64,000 nt of DNA from Trichoplax adhaerens (taxonomy: Eukaryota > Placozoa > Uniplacotomia > Trichoplacea > Trichoplacidae), in NCBI RefSeq assembly GCF_000150275.1, contig NW_002060959.1, positions 688,172-752,171 of the forward strand, given 5' to 3'. Positions 1 through 12,872 of the stretch are shown here, piece after piece (position 1 is the stretch's first letter; each line of letters starts with the position of its first letter). A program made the position numbers and the translations under genes. The notes beneath the pieces were generated by a model that was not told where the DNA came from, did not search any database, and saw only the letters and a program-made list of their open reading frames with translations.

Positions 1-3000
1 CACGCTGATATTGTATTTGAATTTCCAATATCAGAATGAATCACTAGATAGCTATCGTAGCTACTTTCATCAAATTGTTGGGTATGTGCACTAGTTCTAC
101 TCTAGTTTTTAATAGCGGTGCATATGAAGTAATGCGCTGATTGCTGCAATTTCATTTTGATATCTTATTCCATATACAGGTTTTTTGTAGTTGAAAATAC
201 TGTTCTCCATACAACTAGAGGATTAGTTACAAGGTATGGCACATTATGAAGCTTTTTGGTTAATTTTGTCAATTTCGGTTTTATCTTGATCGATGTTGAA
301 ATCATCTTCCTATTTTTCGTTTGTTTTTAGAAACACAATTCAACTTTTATGGGACTTGGCTTTACAAAAGATAACGAGCGTTGTGCGCGTTCAATTCGTA
401 AGGATATTAAATTTTCTTGTGAAAGTATTTTACTCCTGTAGACTTCTATAACTTTGAATTTTTGACAAATTTAAAATCAAAATAGCTGCATTGCAAGGAT
501 TCAAAAACTATTCTTGATGTTAAAGAACTGATGGTGTGCTTTTGTAATACTTTAGCTGTAAGTGAAATCTTGTAGGAGGAACACAACGATACGTTTCTAT
601 ATTTTACATAGTGTTTATATAATAGAATCTAGAATTTATTTATTTAGTCCGCATTTGCAGATTCTTAGTACATTACTTTTATTCTAGGGTTATGGCTTTA
701 GTGTTTCGAAATTACACGATATCCTAATGGAAGCCAGGTAAAATATAGATTCTTTTCACTAGCCATCATAAAGAGCTCTTATATCTAACCGTTAATTGCA
801 TATTTTTCCAATACAGTGATGCTTACAATGATAAGCTCTTAACAGAATGGAAAGATAAATTTCTGTAAGTATCCAAAGGTGATATAATAATCGTTACCCA
901 TTGGCTTATGTCGAAATATTCACAAACTTTGTCTATCCTATATTGAAACATTCTATTTTCCAGAATTATTTTTCAATCCGATAACTACACTCCTATCACT
1001 GTGAATGATAATAAAGATTATTGGCGAAATATTGAAGAGTTTCCTTTTAAACCTAGTAAAGATATTACTAGGAAGGTATTTTGCAAAGTCAATAACTTTT
1101 TACGTGCACACTCTAGATGGACTAACTTTCTTGAAAGTTTATTAATTTATGTTTATATTCAATTTTTTATACTATTGCAGGATAGTTATCCAATGACGTT
1201 GCCGTTCTCATCATTGGTTCTTAACGTCTATAAAGAGGTGAGTCCTAATCTCCTAGTAGTTGCTGAAGATGCAGTAAACACGTCAGTTTATAATCGACTT
1301 ATACGTAGAAATGTATATTCTTCCGTTTAGATAAAGCGATTTATCGTAACATCGGTGAAATTTGCCGATAATTTGAACTTAAGGTAATTAAGCTGCTAAA
1401 TAGGAAATAATTAATGTTGTGCAACTTTTTTGATATACTTATGAAATTAACTGAATTATATTTTCTACAAAATCTATTAGCCTTACTGATATCGATGATA
1501 AACTTCGCAAGTCAACTAATGATCTTTTAACTAAAACATTGACGGGTTAGCTAATGACCGCATAATAATGTGATATAGCATTTACAAATAATATCTTACA
1601 TTTTCAAGTTATAAAGTAGATTCTACTAGGTATAACAGTGAGACTTAGATGCTTTGAAAGTAATTCCCAAATTTTATTAATGTTTGATGTTTGACAGATG
1701 TAATGGATGAATTTGTTGAAAAGCCCTTCTTGCACTTATCTCAGGTATTAAACCGGAAACATTAAAAATATCAAATACCGTACTGTAAAATTTTGATGAA
1801 ATTTATCTTTCTATACATTATTGTTATAGTTGACCCAGCTATCTCACAACACGGTCTATCTAGAAAAAGCTTGCGGAAATTTAGAGCAGTACATATCATC
1901 AATTACCGGGTACGATACAAGTGTGTTGGTAATGCGCAATTAGCGTTAATTCTGCATATTTAATATTTATCAGCTCTATGTTGTATTAATCGTTCAATAG
2001 GGCTGTTAGCGATGGGATACACGTAACACGACTTTATGGTACTTCTACGTTTTCGGTAAGTTGATGTTCAACTTTGCTTGCTCGCACACTTTTGCTAGTT
2101 CACTACACTAACTACTAGATGAGTTCGTAATGACCCTAATCTTACATTGTCTTCACTATAAAATAAATTTAAATATATGATCCACGACTAGGATGCTCGT
2201 CAAAAAGCAGAGGATAGGATTTACATACTTTTAAATAAAAAGTTGGATGAATTCTTTGATTTAGGTTTGAAATAATGAATGAAATATGCCAAGATATTTT
2301 CGATCTGCTAATGAACTATTTGTATTAAATAGCTAATTACGACTGGACTGCAACGGAGGGTAGGCACCGTCCTAGCGGCTACATGGATGACCTCTTAGCA
2401 TATTTGCGAGATGCATTGAGTACTTTAATTTCTTTGCCGGTACACACATTATTATGCTTTAACTAATGATTATTGCTATTGAATATCACTCTATATTATA
2501 TCCTAACTTTATTTTATTGTGTCATATGTAGAACAATGTTGCTATTTCTGCATGTATATCTTCTTGCAAACACATTTGTGAAAGGCTTAAGGGTTTTCTG
2601 AAAAGTGATGAAATCAAGCAAATTAACGTTAACGGACTTAAGCACTTTAAAGAAGATTTACAAGTTTGTCTTGGTATGTCATTGCAGTGCCCTTCGTTGT
2701 GCTTGTGTAATGTAGTATTGCCTGATTTCTCAAATAATTTTTTTCGTTTTGTCTTCAAATTCTATGACTGTAGAATTTGCTAAAGCCCCGTTACCTCATG
2801 TAAATTCGATTTCTTTAACAACAACTTTCTTAGAAGTCGAACAGGTGAAACCGTTATCTTGTAAACACATGATATCAATCCGCAACAATTCATACATTAT
2901 AATTGAATGCAACAGCTAATTATCAGTATACCCGTAGATTTTAGATTTAATAATAAATGAAGACTGGAGCTCTTTCTTTACTGATTTCAACCAACCTACC

Positions 3001-3306
3001 AGTAAATATCAATGTGTCAGCGTGACGCTACTGTTATCGTTGTTGGAAAAGTACGTACAACGAACGCTTTTTGTTTAGTAAACTACTCAGCCAATATTAT
3101 ACTTGTTTGGTAAGTTGCGATGTTTTACTAAATCGAGAAATTGCATCATTTTGTACAGGATAAAAGAAGGAGAAGGTCGAAAAACTATCTTTTCTTTTAA
3201 AAGAGCCGATCGAGATCGTAAGAAATTCTACGAAAACTTGATTAGGCGCCTTAAGCCAATGTGTCCCAGCAACGTTACTGAACCTGACCGATCGGTGGAG
3301 TCATAA
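1..3306 (+). CDS. EXOC6: Exocyst complex component 6 (Sec15), C-terminal part, 19 exons
   Basis: EXOC6/Sec15 is the exocyst subunit that binds Rab GTPases on secretory vesicles and helps tether them to the plasma membrane. Exons: 1-81, 180-233, 331-397, 498-557, 688-737, 817-864, 964-1075, 1181-1237, 1331-1383, 1481-1545, 1698-1744, 1830-1909, 2001-2055, 2192-2264, 2333-2439, 2532-2673, 2774-2844, 2938-3050, 3159-3306. All have AG/GT borders with matching phases and give 493 codons ending at TAA 3304. Recognisable blocks match vertebrate Sec15 in order: YFHQIVGFFVVEN, LHTTRGLVTR, GYGFSVSKLHDIL, FQSDNYTPI, DIDDKLRKSTNDLL, RLYGTSTF, DARQKAEDRIY, NYDW, ILDLIINEDWSSFF, and a basic tail. The N-terminal ~300 residues lie left of the window. 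Introns are 60-150 bp. Identity is secure; the 47-nt exon at 1698-1744 is the least conserved. Confidence 0.93.
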
Positions 3307-4608
3307 TGTATATCTTTTGCTAGGTCATCTTTGTAAACAACTGGAACTACAAACAACAATTTCTTAACTTCAGTAATACCGCTAACTCGATGATATGGTA
3401 CTATCGTGCATTTTTTGTTTGTATAAAATGAAAATTAAGGTTAAATATATTCAAGTTACTATAATCAGTGTTTAAACATACTAAGCGTATGTGGTGCGAA
3501 TAGTAACGATACGCGTAGACTTGTACATTCATGATCCTTTGTGGAGGCTCTTTTCGTTGCATGATGTTCAAGTGAACGTAGCAATGAATTAATTACATAC
3601 GAACAGTAACGGCTATTATTTGCACTATTATCAAATATACCAGACATATTTTACAAATATACGTATAAGGTTGAGTCCATTTAGATTGCACATGTAAATA
3701 GGAACTACATTTTATTCTGATGATAAGACAGAATGAATAATTATCGTCGACCGTAAGAATAACGTTATTCTTTAATAAAAGAATGCTTTACATCAAGTGT
3801 AATCTTACATTGGATGACACATCGTTAATTGCGGTTACTTAGATTTCAATAAAGTTGTGCTCTGAAGACGTACAATTTACCTCGAACAATTTAATGATTG
3901 TACATGATGATATTCTAAGATAATTACACATAGACAAATCTATCCTCTTTTAAGAGAATACTTTCTAAATAATTCTGGTAATATTCTAGTAATATTTTTC
4001 TATACAACGGTGTTTTTAATCATTCGTCTATCTGTTATTGTGGACTGGCTTAGAAATACCGTAGTGGTATAAAAATCTACTGATTATAATTATTTGTTCA
4101 TCACTAGCTAATTTTCAACACCATAGCATTGAAAATCTAGTCTTGTCACACAATGCTCTTGAATATCTGTCATTACAAATAATAAATCATTTCTTTTAAG
4201 TTGTTTAGTATTACAATATTACGAAAGTACAGTATATCTCTCGAGCAATGTATCATCATGAATTAGCTGCATTTACACCCAATGTGAAAATTGTACCAAA
4301 TGACTTTTATGCTTTTCTTCTATACGTGTAGACGTGTATGTGTTTATACTCTTAGTAATTACGCAATCAATTAACGATTGCTTTTGATTATTTCAGCGAT
4401 GGAGCCAGCCAACCTTGCTGTAATCATGAAAAGTTATGACAGTTCTAATAAATATTCGTATCTATTATAGTAGATATCGCTTAGTAAGCGAATTGCTATC
4501 AGGCATAGAAAGTAGTTAATAATTATTACTATAGGCATTGCAGTTATAGAGCTGATGCTTTTCTGTGCTACAGTAGTATGATCGAATTACTTATAAGTGT
4601 TGTAAAAG
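3307..4608. other. Spacer between convergent EXOC6 and RHOBTB
   Basis: This is about 1.3 kb of AT-rich sequence between the stop codons of two convergent genes. It must hold both 3' untranslated regions. I see no exon, repeat or RNA gene in it. Confidence 0.6.
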
Positions 4609-7600
4609 CTAATGTCGAACATTAAAAAGACGACGCTTTTGACGTCTTTTTTTAACACTTTGTTTATCGATATCTTGATTTCTTTTGCCATATTCTTTCT
4701 CATACATTTGTAACTCTGCAGAATACCAACTTGGTGGCCATCTTTCTTCCTCAATCTTTTTTTGAGTTAAGTAATCGATTGATTCGCGGAAAAATTTGCT
4801 ATGCTGTCTCTGTATCTCCAAGTAATTATTGCTTATATAGGCTACACAACATGCGTGTAAATTGAAGGCATTATGCATTTCCGCAATACGTAGTAAATGA
4901 ATCACGTTTTTGTTTACAGCCCAATTTCTTAAGTCATAATCGTTATCGATTTCTCTCAGCTCTTCGGCCATAAAACTCTCGCATATACTAACCAACCTTG
5001 ACAGACAGAACTGATTAGCTAATACCAACACTTCCAGGGCAAAGTCAGATTTCAGCTCACATTCATCAGTGTATAAATATTCAAGAAAAGATAAAAGAGT
5101 ATCTTTGCATATTCCAGGTAGTTTAGCCTGAAAGACACAAACAATATTGACATATCAATTAGTTGCGAATCGTCAGTTCAAAACGAGTCAATGTACTTCC
5201 ATGCAATCCATGAAGTATAGATCGCAGTGGTATTATAGTATACACTTATATTACTACAGTCTATTCAGTAATTTATGGTTAGTCTAGATTATATGACAAT
5301 TTATTACTTGCCCTAATTTTATGCTATTATAGCCTATACTATGGCTTCATATCGCATAAAAAATCTTAACAATACAACATTATAATTCAACTTACATGTT
5401 GTTCACCACTTTCCAAGAAACTGCCACTGAACATTGCTGCAAGAACGTCGCAACGACAAGTCACAAGAACCCTATTAACTGGAATAATGGTATCGCCTGC
5501 TTCAAACGTAGCATCAGGTGCAATGCTGGCTTGAAAATGATCAGAAGTGTATAACATTTTCATTCTAGCGATAAATTTCTGCCTAGCATCATCTGTGATA
5601 ACTGCATTTTTGTAGGGTTTCCCATCAGCGAGGTTAGCTAAGATTACTTGCAATCCATCTAAAGAAAGAATGTCAGCTGCTATATGCAGCTCAATAAGTA
5701 AATCTCTTTCAAGATTTTTCTCAAGCTGACATGAATACAGATATTCTAACATCTTCCAAAATGCCCTTAATGTGATTCGTTGATCCACTGTAAATACAAT
5801 ATGATCAGCAGATAAATTTTTGCGGATATAGGAATTTTGCTGACAATTTTTTTTGTAATATAAGAACTTTAAGCCGGTTATTGTATTTTCAAGGCTAATT
5901 TGATCACTATCCGTTCGATTGTATTTATTGATGATACCGACAGCTTTGACCAAATCATGAAATCTGGGCCATGCAGCACACAGAATAATGTTATGGGCAT
6001 AAATTACTGTTCCCCTGACAATAAATTGAATATCAGCATAGTCAGGATTGCCAACGGTTGATTTTATATCGGACCAATACGTCGATGTTTCGGCAGAGAC
6101 ATTGGGTAAAGAACGCTTGGGTAGTAAATAAGGTTTTTGGGCTTGTGGTTTTAGGACTTGTCGCAGTTGAGAATTCCAAAATCTTAACTTTCGGCGTTGT
6201 ACCAGGGCCATTCGAACAGCATTCTCAAATAACTGATTTACCCCATAATTATTGATCATGCTGGTTTCATAATAGCCAGCAGCATCGATTTCCTTTGCTA
6301 ATTGGCGTCCATCCTCTGGTAATAAGAGTTCATCGGCATTGAGTGAGTTGGAGAAGTGGCCTCTTATACCAATCTTTTTTAGCTATCGAGTGGATAAAAC
6401 AACATAGTTACATAGCTATAACGGATTGATAGATTATTGACTGTGTACAATATATTGCATAATCGCTGGCATTAATAATTTTTATAATAGTCTATCCATG
6501 ATAATTACTGTAAATAACATGGTGTACAAGACTATGCGTTGACTCATGCAATCCAAGGTAGGCTCAAGTCGAAAAGTCCTTGTTATTAGCTGATTATCCA
6601 TTATTGTGGATGATCAGATAAAATTAGATAGTATGCTGTACTGGAGTACAGTAGATGCGTTCAATAACTGTAAGGCGTCATGATTTATTTAATTTATTGA
6701 CTAAACAGTAATTCACGTCAATATTGTATGTTGAGTTGGAGGCGTACAATTAGGAATAATGGAGTATTCACAGTCCCATAATATCATGACTGTAAGATTA
6801 CTATTACTGAAGCTAAAAATGGAAATCATTACGTGGTAGTAATTCATTTTTAAATTCTGATGTTGCAGTAATGCCGTATGTAGTCGGTTGTTGTTTTTTG
6901 AGGGGAGAGGAGTGGTGGGGGAATAAGTGGAAAAGATTCTTTCAAATAGACTGCAGCAGTTGCTACCTGGCTTGCGAGTTACTTTGTAGCTATGATTACG
7001 ATCAAGTGCCGGGCGCTCTCCAATTCAAAATAAAAAATGTTGTATAAAATTGTCAATATCGAGCAAACTAGAGGCCGTCGCTCTTTGGCTATTACAAGAA
7101 GAAATTTTTGCCATATTTTTAGACCCTCCAAGTTGGAAACAGTAATGTTGTGAATAATTGATAGTACAAACAGTAGCACCATCCTCTATTAGCAGTAACC
7201 TTCTATTGTACTGTAGTATTGAACACTGGTGGAATAGATTGCCAATTTCGATCGAATCAAAGTCGGAAGTCGGCATTTTGAATTAAAGTTTTACGGAATG
7301 ACGCTAAGAATAAAAAACAAAAAGGCATATCATCATCCTACAAACTACCCACTAAGCAGATCTATATGGCAATAGTAGTGATTGTGCCTGGTACGATGGC
7401 ACCATCTATCTTGACTTATTTGGATAGTGTTCCCTGCAGAGTAGAGTATTCATCGTTCACGCCTCCAATATCTTCATAATCCCGATTAAGCTCCACTGGT
7501 CAGCACACAGGGATAGGATGAAATTGAACGCATAGCTAAGATCGACGGAGACTACAATCGTCGAGAACTGACTAAAATGGGCATCTAAGCGTAGAGACAG

Positions 7601-8389
7601 TATTGATCTATTATTATTAATAGTTTCATTTTATGCGGATCAAGAACTTACGGCCTAACTTGAAAGAATTATACTAACTAGTTCATGGTCTAGCCCTGGG
7701 TAGGGTATATAGAACAGTTGATAGAGTAGTGGATAGCAATTGGTCAGTTTATATCTTAATGCTGATCTATTTATCCTCATATAAAATTTCGATTCAGCGT
7801 TGCGATGATAGACAAGCAACGGCGATACCTTGTTGGCAGTAGGGTAATGAATTCATTTTCTACATCAACAATCACGCTGACATTAATAGTCATATCTCAT
7901 TTTTACTAGTGTATTATTGACGTTCAATTCATTGATTGATTTCCAAACCTCGTCTTGTTCGGCATAACGTAAATCAACTTGTGTCGCATTGAGTACTAGC
8001 GGTACATTCGGGCAATATTTGCGAATTTCTGGTTTCCATTTGTTACGACAGTTGTCGTAAGATTGGCGACTATGTGTTGAGTAGCACAAGATAACGGCGT
8101 TGGCATTCTCATAAGCATAACGTCTGTCCTTGTCATGATCACCGAAAGTATCCCAGATTAACAATTTAACGGCGACACCGTCCACCATACAGTTGCTACG
8201 CTCTTGGACAATCCTGTTATTTCGGTATTCATCGATAGCGAAAACAGTTGGAACATGTCTGGCAGCCAATTGCTTCTTACTATAAGTGTGGCCGTAAGCG
8301 CGAGCACAGACCAATCTGGATTTTCCTGTGCCGGCATCGCCAACCACAACGCATTTGACTGATTCCTGGTCATGCCGATTGACTTCCAT
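4609..8389 (-). CDS. RHOBTB: RhoBTB atypical Rho GTPase, 3 exons, 655 aa
   Basis: RhoBTB proteins are large atypical Rho GTPases that act as adaptors for Cullin-3 ubiquitin ligases. Exons (5' to 3'): 8389-7907, 6361-5396, 5127-4609; each junction is phase 0, giving 655 aa against about 700 in mammals. The GTPase domain starts at residue ~11 (KCVVVGD, P-loop GDAGTGKSR), has HVPTVFAID in switch I and WDTFGDHDKDRR in switch II, the RhoBTB hallmark in place of the usual DxxGQ. Exon 2 continues with YYETS, a first BTB domain split by a long insertion, and the start of the second BTB. Exon 3 holds the rest of BTB2 (LPGICKDTLLSFLEYLYTD) and the BACK-like C-terminus with RWPPSWY. There is no CAAX box. 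The acceptor at 6362 has a poor pyrimidine tract, so that border could be off by a few codons. ATG 8389 aligns with family starts. Intron 1 is 1.5 kb. Confidence 0.92.
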
Positions 8390-9416
8390 GTCGAATTAAA
8401 GCAAGCTTCAGTAGGAGTATTTGCCGACTGTTCTAGTGACAGTAGAGTTGAAGTATCTACGTAGGGTAGCAGCAAGATAGTGATTAGAATCTTTCATTTA
8501 ATGGCCACTGTGTAGCAGCCACAAGATACAGTACAACAATTAAAGTATTAGTATGCATCAAGACGATCTCAACATTGAATGCGTCGGTTTTATCAGAATT
8601 AATTGATAATGATATTTGATCCTTTCAAGATGGCGACGTTGAACAAAAGCTTTGCGATAACTCTCAAACAGGGCATGATGATGATAATTATAATTGAATG
8701 GAAGGAAATGTGCGATTAACAGCTACGATGGAAAATGGGGATTTTCCTGTACTATGACGAAATCTACAGTGTGAATAAACTCTGCAACTGCTTTGATGAT
8801 GGAAGAAGATACAGTAGAAGACAATGTTTATTGAGCGTATTGAAGAGAGGGATACACAACAACGCGTAAGTAGTTTGGCATCATTTGTCAAGCTTCCCAA
8901 TACAATCCACTCTATTGGAGACAGATGTAGTCGTCAATAATGAGGTTGCAATCCTATCCACTTTGGATGGTTCACGAAAGTAAACTATTTACGCTTAGAG
9001 TACACACTTCTTGACAATATAATTTGTCACACTCGACTGTCATCGGTATTCTGTAGATCGTGTATTTACTTTAAATCGCGATGTAAAGTTTTCAACAGGA
9101 AAACGATTGTATTTAGTCATGACTCGTCAATCCAATTGATCTCTGCCTACAAGCAATTGGCACTGGCACGATGAGTGTTGTATTACAAGAACGAAACAAA
9201 TGTGAATTGACAGCATGGCTTAACATGAAACTGAATTAGTCCACAGTCATGGCTCATTGGCAAATGTTGAACTGTGATTCTACACAAATTGACTGATGGC
9301 GCTCGGTTGTAGTCTATCATGTAGCTTGGTATCATGTTGACAAGCTGTAGAATGCATGAAAAGTATCTTTACAACTTGGTTTTTAGCCTTCAACTACTGG
9401 TCGACACATCTTATAC

Positions 9417-10147
9417 TGTAGCACTGTCGAAAAAGTCGATGCTAAAAAATGGTGGGCTTTTGATCCATTCGCCCAATATCAACAAGACTTACCTTCCAAG
9501 TGGAGGCGATTGAATCAACCTAGAATCGACGAGTGTACTTTAGCACTGTCGATCCAGTCGATGCTAAGAAATGTTAGACTTTCGATCTATTGATCAACAT
9601 GACTTACTGTACTGTACAAGTGGAGGCGATTGAATCAACTAAGAATCTACGAGTATATTGTGGCACTGTCGATCAAGTCGATGCTAAGAAATGGTGGGCT
9701 TTTGATCCATTTGCCCAATATCAACATGACTTACCTTACAAGCGGAGGCGATTGAATCAACTAAGAATCTACGAGTATATTGTGGTACAGTCGATCAAGT
9801 CGATGCTAAGAAATGGTGTGGGCTTATGATCCATTCGCCCAATATCAACACGACTTACTGTACTGTATAAGTGGAGGCGATAGAATCAACTAAGAATGTA
9901 CGAGTATACTGTAGCACTGTCGATGGATAAATTCGATGGTAAGAAATGATGGGCTTTTAATTTATTCCCCCAATATCAACATGACTTACTGTACTGTATA
10001 AATGGAGGCGATTGAATCAACCAAGAATCTACGAGTATACAGTACTGTAGCACTGTCGATTGATAAAGTCGATGGTAAGAAATGGTGGGCTTTTGATTCA
10101 TTCCCCAAATATCAACATGACTTACAAGTGAAGGCGATTAAATCAAC
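9417..10147. repeat. 121-bp tandem repeat, six copies
   Basis: Six diverged head-to-tail copies begin near 9417, 9539, 9660, 9782, 9911 and 10046, each opening with a variant of TAGCACTGTCGATCAAGTCG. The middle copies are nearly identical; the last two have grown to 129-135 bp by small insertions in the TACTGTA-rich part. One frame of copies 2-4 stays open but is not shared by the outer copies, so the repeat is unlikely to be coding. Confidence 0.9.
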
Positions 10148-10947
10148 GAAGATGGACAAACGGCCGAGAAGGAAGCGGTAGCAATTGGACTCTACCCCAT
10201 AGACAGCAGACTGGAAAGGCTTGGCTGGTTGGTTCTATCAAAGCGATCCAACAAAGTGACTAAGGTTACTCAATCAAAAGTGATTTTCAATTAGCCTTGG
10301 TTAAGGCGCTGAATGACGACAGCAATAAAACTTGACGCTGACGATATGATTATTGACAATAATGATCGGTAATTCTTTGAATCACTGGGTTTATTTTTTC
10401 ATCTTCAATCAACAACAGCTCATTGGAGCCTTTTCCAACTCGATTCCAATGTTAGCAACGTCTTTTCTTGCTGGTCAATGGCATCCAAGTCTTGCTTGGA
10501 CGATAGAAGCAATTGTCACGTACAACTCTCTCTTCTACTTGGCTAATGATCACCCACTGTCTCTTTGCAGTAGGACTATTATCGATTGACTGCAAAGGAA
10601 TGGGAAAAAAAAAAATTTTGTCAACAATAACTAGGTCAAAAATGACAAGCTGCAGTCTTGCTTATCTATTTTCCTACATGATGATGTTTGTTTATTTACT
10701 TTGAGATCAATGGATGGGATGTCCGCTGTCCGTCTGACGACTGCCTGGACAAAGGTGCATCCAGTGGTCGGGAAGTCATACTATTACTGTGGTGGTCACC
10801 CACTGTATGCGCATGTAGGCTAGTATCCAGTGGATACTATGGCGATTGTTGCGTAACCACAGGATGTCCACTCTCTCACTCCGCCTGCACTATATTGGAC
10901 TGGATAAATGAGCGTGAAAAAGCAACAGACTACCGAGTACAAAGACA

Positions 10948-10988
10948 TTGGTTGTTGTCGTTGTTGTTGTTGTTGTTGTTGTTGTTGT
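10948..10988. repeat. GTT/GTC trinucleotide microsatellite
   Basis: About 13 GTT units interrupted once by GTC. Long homopolymeric frames (polyV, polyQ) that appear here on both strands are artefacts of this repeat. Confidence 0.95.
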
Positions 10989-11089
10989 GCGAGGTCATCA
11001 GTCCACTCGTTGTCCAGCCTACAATGCAAGGACCTCATTTAAGTCTCATTCTTCGACACTAGACTGTATATCGCTGTGGCCTTGTGTTG

Positions 11090-11510
11090 AATCTGCAAGG
11101 AAACGCAGATGCTCTGTCGAGCAGTGTTTGTACGTCAAACTGCTGTATAATATTGTCCATCTCCAACCTGACTTACTGTAGAAGGCAAAGTGGTTGGAGT
11201 AAGAACTGTACAGTGCGTAGTGTCGAGCAGTGCTTCAACAGAAAGAGAGATCTCCAACCTGACTTAGAAGGCAAAGTGGTTGGAAATGGAATGGCGACTG
11301 GCTCAGTCTGCACCAGTAGCTTGAAGTAAGAACTGTACTGTGCGTAGTGTCGAGCAGTGCTTCAACAGAAAGAGAGAGAGAGTGATGCGAAAACTGCTCT
11401 ACAGTATTTCGAGCTGTGTTTCAACAGAAAGAGAGCAATGGCAAACTGCTATACAGTACAATCTCCAAGCTGACGTTGAACCAGGGGGTTAAAGTGGTTG
11501 CAAATGGAAT
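11090..11510. repeat. Interspersed short repeats (TCGAGCAGTG / CTCCAACCTGAC)
   Basis: Two short modules alternate. One, around GTGTCGAGCAGTGCTTCAAC followed by AGAAAGAGAG, occurs near 11218, 11347 and, diverged, 11405. The other, around ATCTCCAACCTGACTT followed by AAAGTGGTTGGA, occurs near 11158, 11250 and 11461. The arrangement looks like a tandem repeat partly scrambled by unequal exchange. Confidence 0.75.
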
Positions 11511-11534
11511 GGCGGACTCACTCCGACTGGCTCA

Positions 11535-11905
11535 GTCCAGCTTGAAGTAAAGTACTGTACTGTGCAGTACGTACAATGTACAGTACTCAATCGTGTACTG
11601 TACACTGTACAGTATACTGTGTCCAGTTTGCTTGTCTACTGTCACACTGTGCAGTACGTACAGTGTACAGTACTCAATCGTGTACTGTACACTGTACACT
11701 GTGTCCAGTTTGCTGGTCTACAGTACTGTACTGTCACACTGTGCAGTACTGTACTGTACAGTACTGTACAGTACGTACTGTACAGTACTCAAGAGTTTAC
11801 TATGAACTGTGCACTGTACACTGTGTCCAGTTTGCTTGTCTACCGTACTGTACAGTACTGTACAGTACTGTACAGTACTCTCTACAGTACCGTACTGTAG
11901 ACCAT
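11535..11905. repeat. TACTGTAC-rich satellite, about 3 units of 90-110 bp
   Basis: Units begin near 11562, 11650 and 11742. Each has a run of overlapping palindromes (GTACTGTAC, CAGTACTG) and then GTGTCCAGTTTGCT followed by GGTCTAC or TGTCTAC. Within a unit the palindromic core is repeated 2-6 times. All frames stay open because the core contains almost no stop codons; the resulting Tyr/Cys/Thr/Val-rich translations are not genes. Confidence 0.9.
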
Positions 11906-12087
11906 AAAGGTATTGAACGGTTTGAACCGGACCGAATCGAACCGAACTCAGGTCGAACTGTATGCCTTTGGAGTCATCGTCCTGTCACTGTATTCTACAA
12001 TGTAAAGTACTGTAAATACGGTACTGTAAGTAGTGAAAGGTTCAAGTTTGGACTCTTTTAAAGCCAACTGCCATTGGAATGCCTTCA

Positions 12088-12165
12088 GAAGCCATTTTAC
12101 CGCCTTGATAAATCATTTTTCTGCCTTGATAAATCATTTTACTGCCTTGATGTAACTCAGTTGTA
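12088..12165. repeat. Short tandem repeat, ~26 bp x3
   Basis: Three copies of a TTTTxCxGCCTTGATAAATCA-like unit in direct orientation. Confidence 0.8.
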
Positions 12166-12872
12166 AGCAGCAATTTCACCAGTAGGCTCACAGTACAGAT
12201 AGACTCAACAAGACACTTTTCCTATTATTGTATATCAGACTATATCCAAGTGTAAAAGGGGGAAATAAAAGGTATCTTACCATTCTCTACCGCTGTCGTA
12301 CTATCTTTCTATACGCTGGACTGGACTGGATCACTGACCGTGTACACTGTACTACCTATTGGCAATGCTGTAGTCTGCGGTCCGTACCGACGGATGTCCG
12401 TGCCGAGAACACCGTTAAATTCCATATTTTCAAAAAAAATAAAAACATCGACTGGATTACAAGGACTTGCAACGACTCTCCCAATTGCAGACTACTGTAC
12501 AGCTGCTTGTTCATCAAACGCCAAATCAACTTGTACTGCTATCTTGCCATCATTCCAATCCATTCACGTATTCTACACTTGTACTACTGCATAGCTTGAT
12601 TGGACTTGTCAACAGCGAATCAATCGCCAATGCATTGGATCATCATCCCATGAATTACTAGACAATCCGTCAAGTAGTATCATCGTGAAAATTGAAGGCA
12701 ATCATTGAGGGATTAATTAACGTGAAATTGAATAGCAACAGAGTCTTGTTAAGATAGGATAAGTTGCAAACGTGTATCTTATCCTATTGCGTAGTCACTG
12801 TTTTCACCGACAAGGGCTAGTGGATCTATGACGTTATCATCACAACGTTACTTCGTCTTCCCATAATTAGAC

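Larger units (their letters stand above)
8390..12872. other. Gene-free, repeat-rich spacer
   Basis: This 4.5-kb interval separates the divergent starts of RHOBTB and the ALMS-motif gene, so both promoters should lie in it. It holds the 121-bp tandem repeat, a GTT microsatellite, a family of 30-50 bp repeats and a TACTGTA-rich satellite, listed separately. Open frames inside it (for example 9590-9829 and 11562-12061) are translations of these repeats and show no splice-linked or family-like protein. I see no gene. Confidence 0.6.

Noticed and set aside
6979-7276. Minus-strand open frames of 67 and 83 codons inside RHOBTB intron 1
   Set aside because: No similarity to RhoBTB, no in-phase splice sites, and including them would interrupt the GTPase-to-BTB alignment.
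8158-8475. 105-codon minus-strand frame overlapping RHOBTB exon 1
   Set aside because: Alternative frame of the GTPase exon, whose own frame carries the P-loop and DTFGDH motifs.
9590-9829. 79-codon frame within the 121-bp repeat
   Set aside because: It covers only the similar inner repeat copies and is broken in the others; kept as a repeat.
10820-11062. Open frames with polyQ or polyV on both strands
   Set aside because: Produced by the GTT microsatellite; no splice-linked exons or conserved sequence around it.
11562-12061. Overlapping open frames of 70-161 codons rich in Tyr, Cys, Thr and Val
   Set aside because: They are translations of the TACTGTAC satellite in several frames; the repeat has no stops and no protein family features appear.
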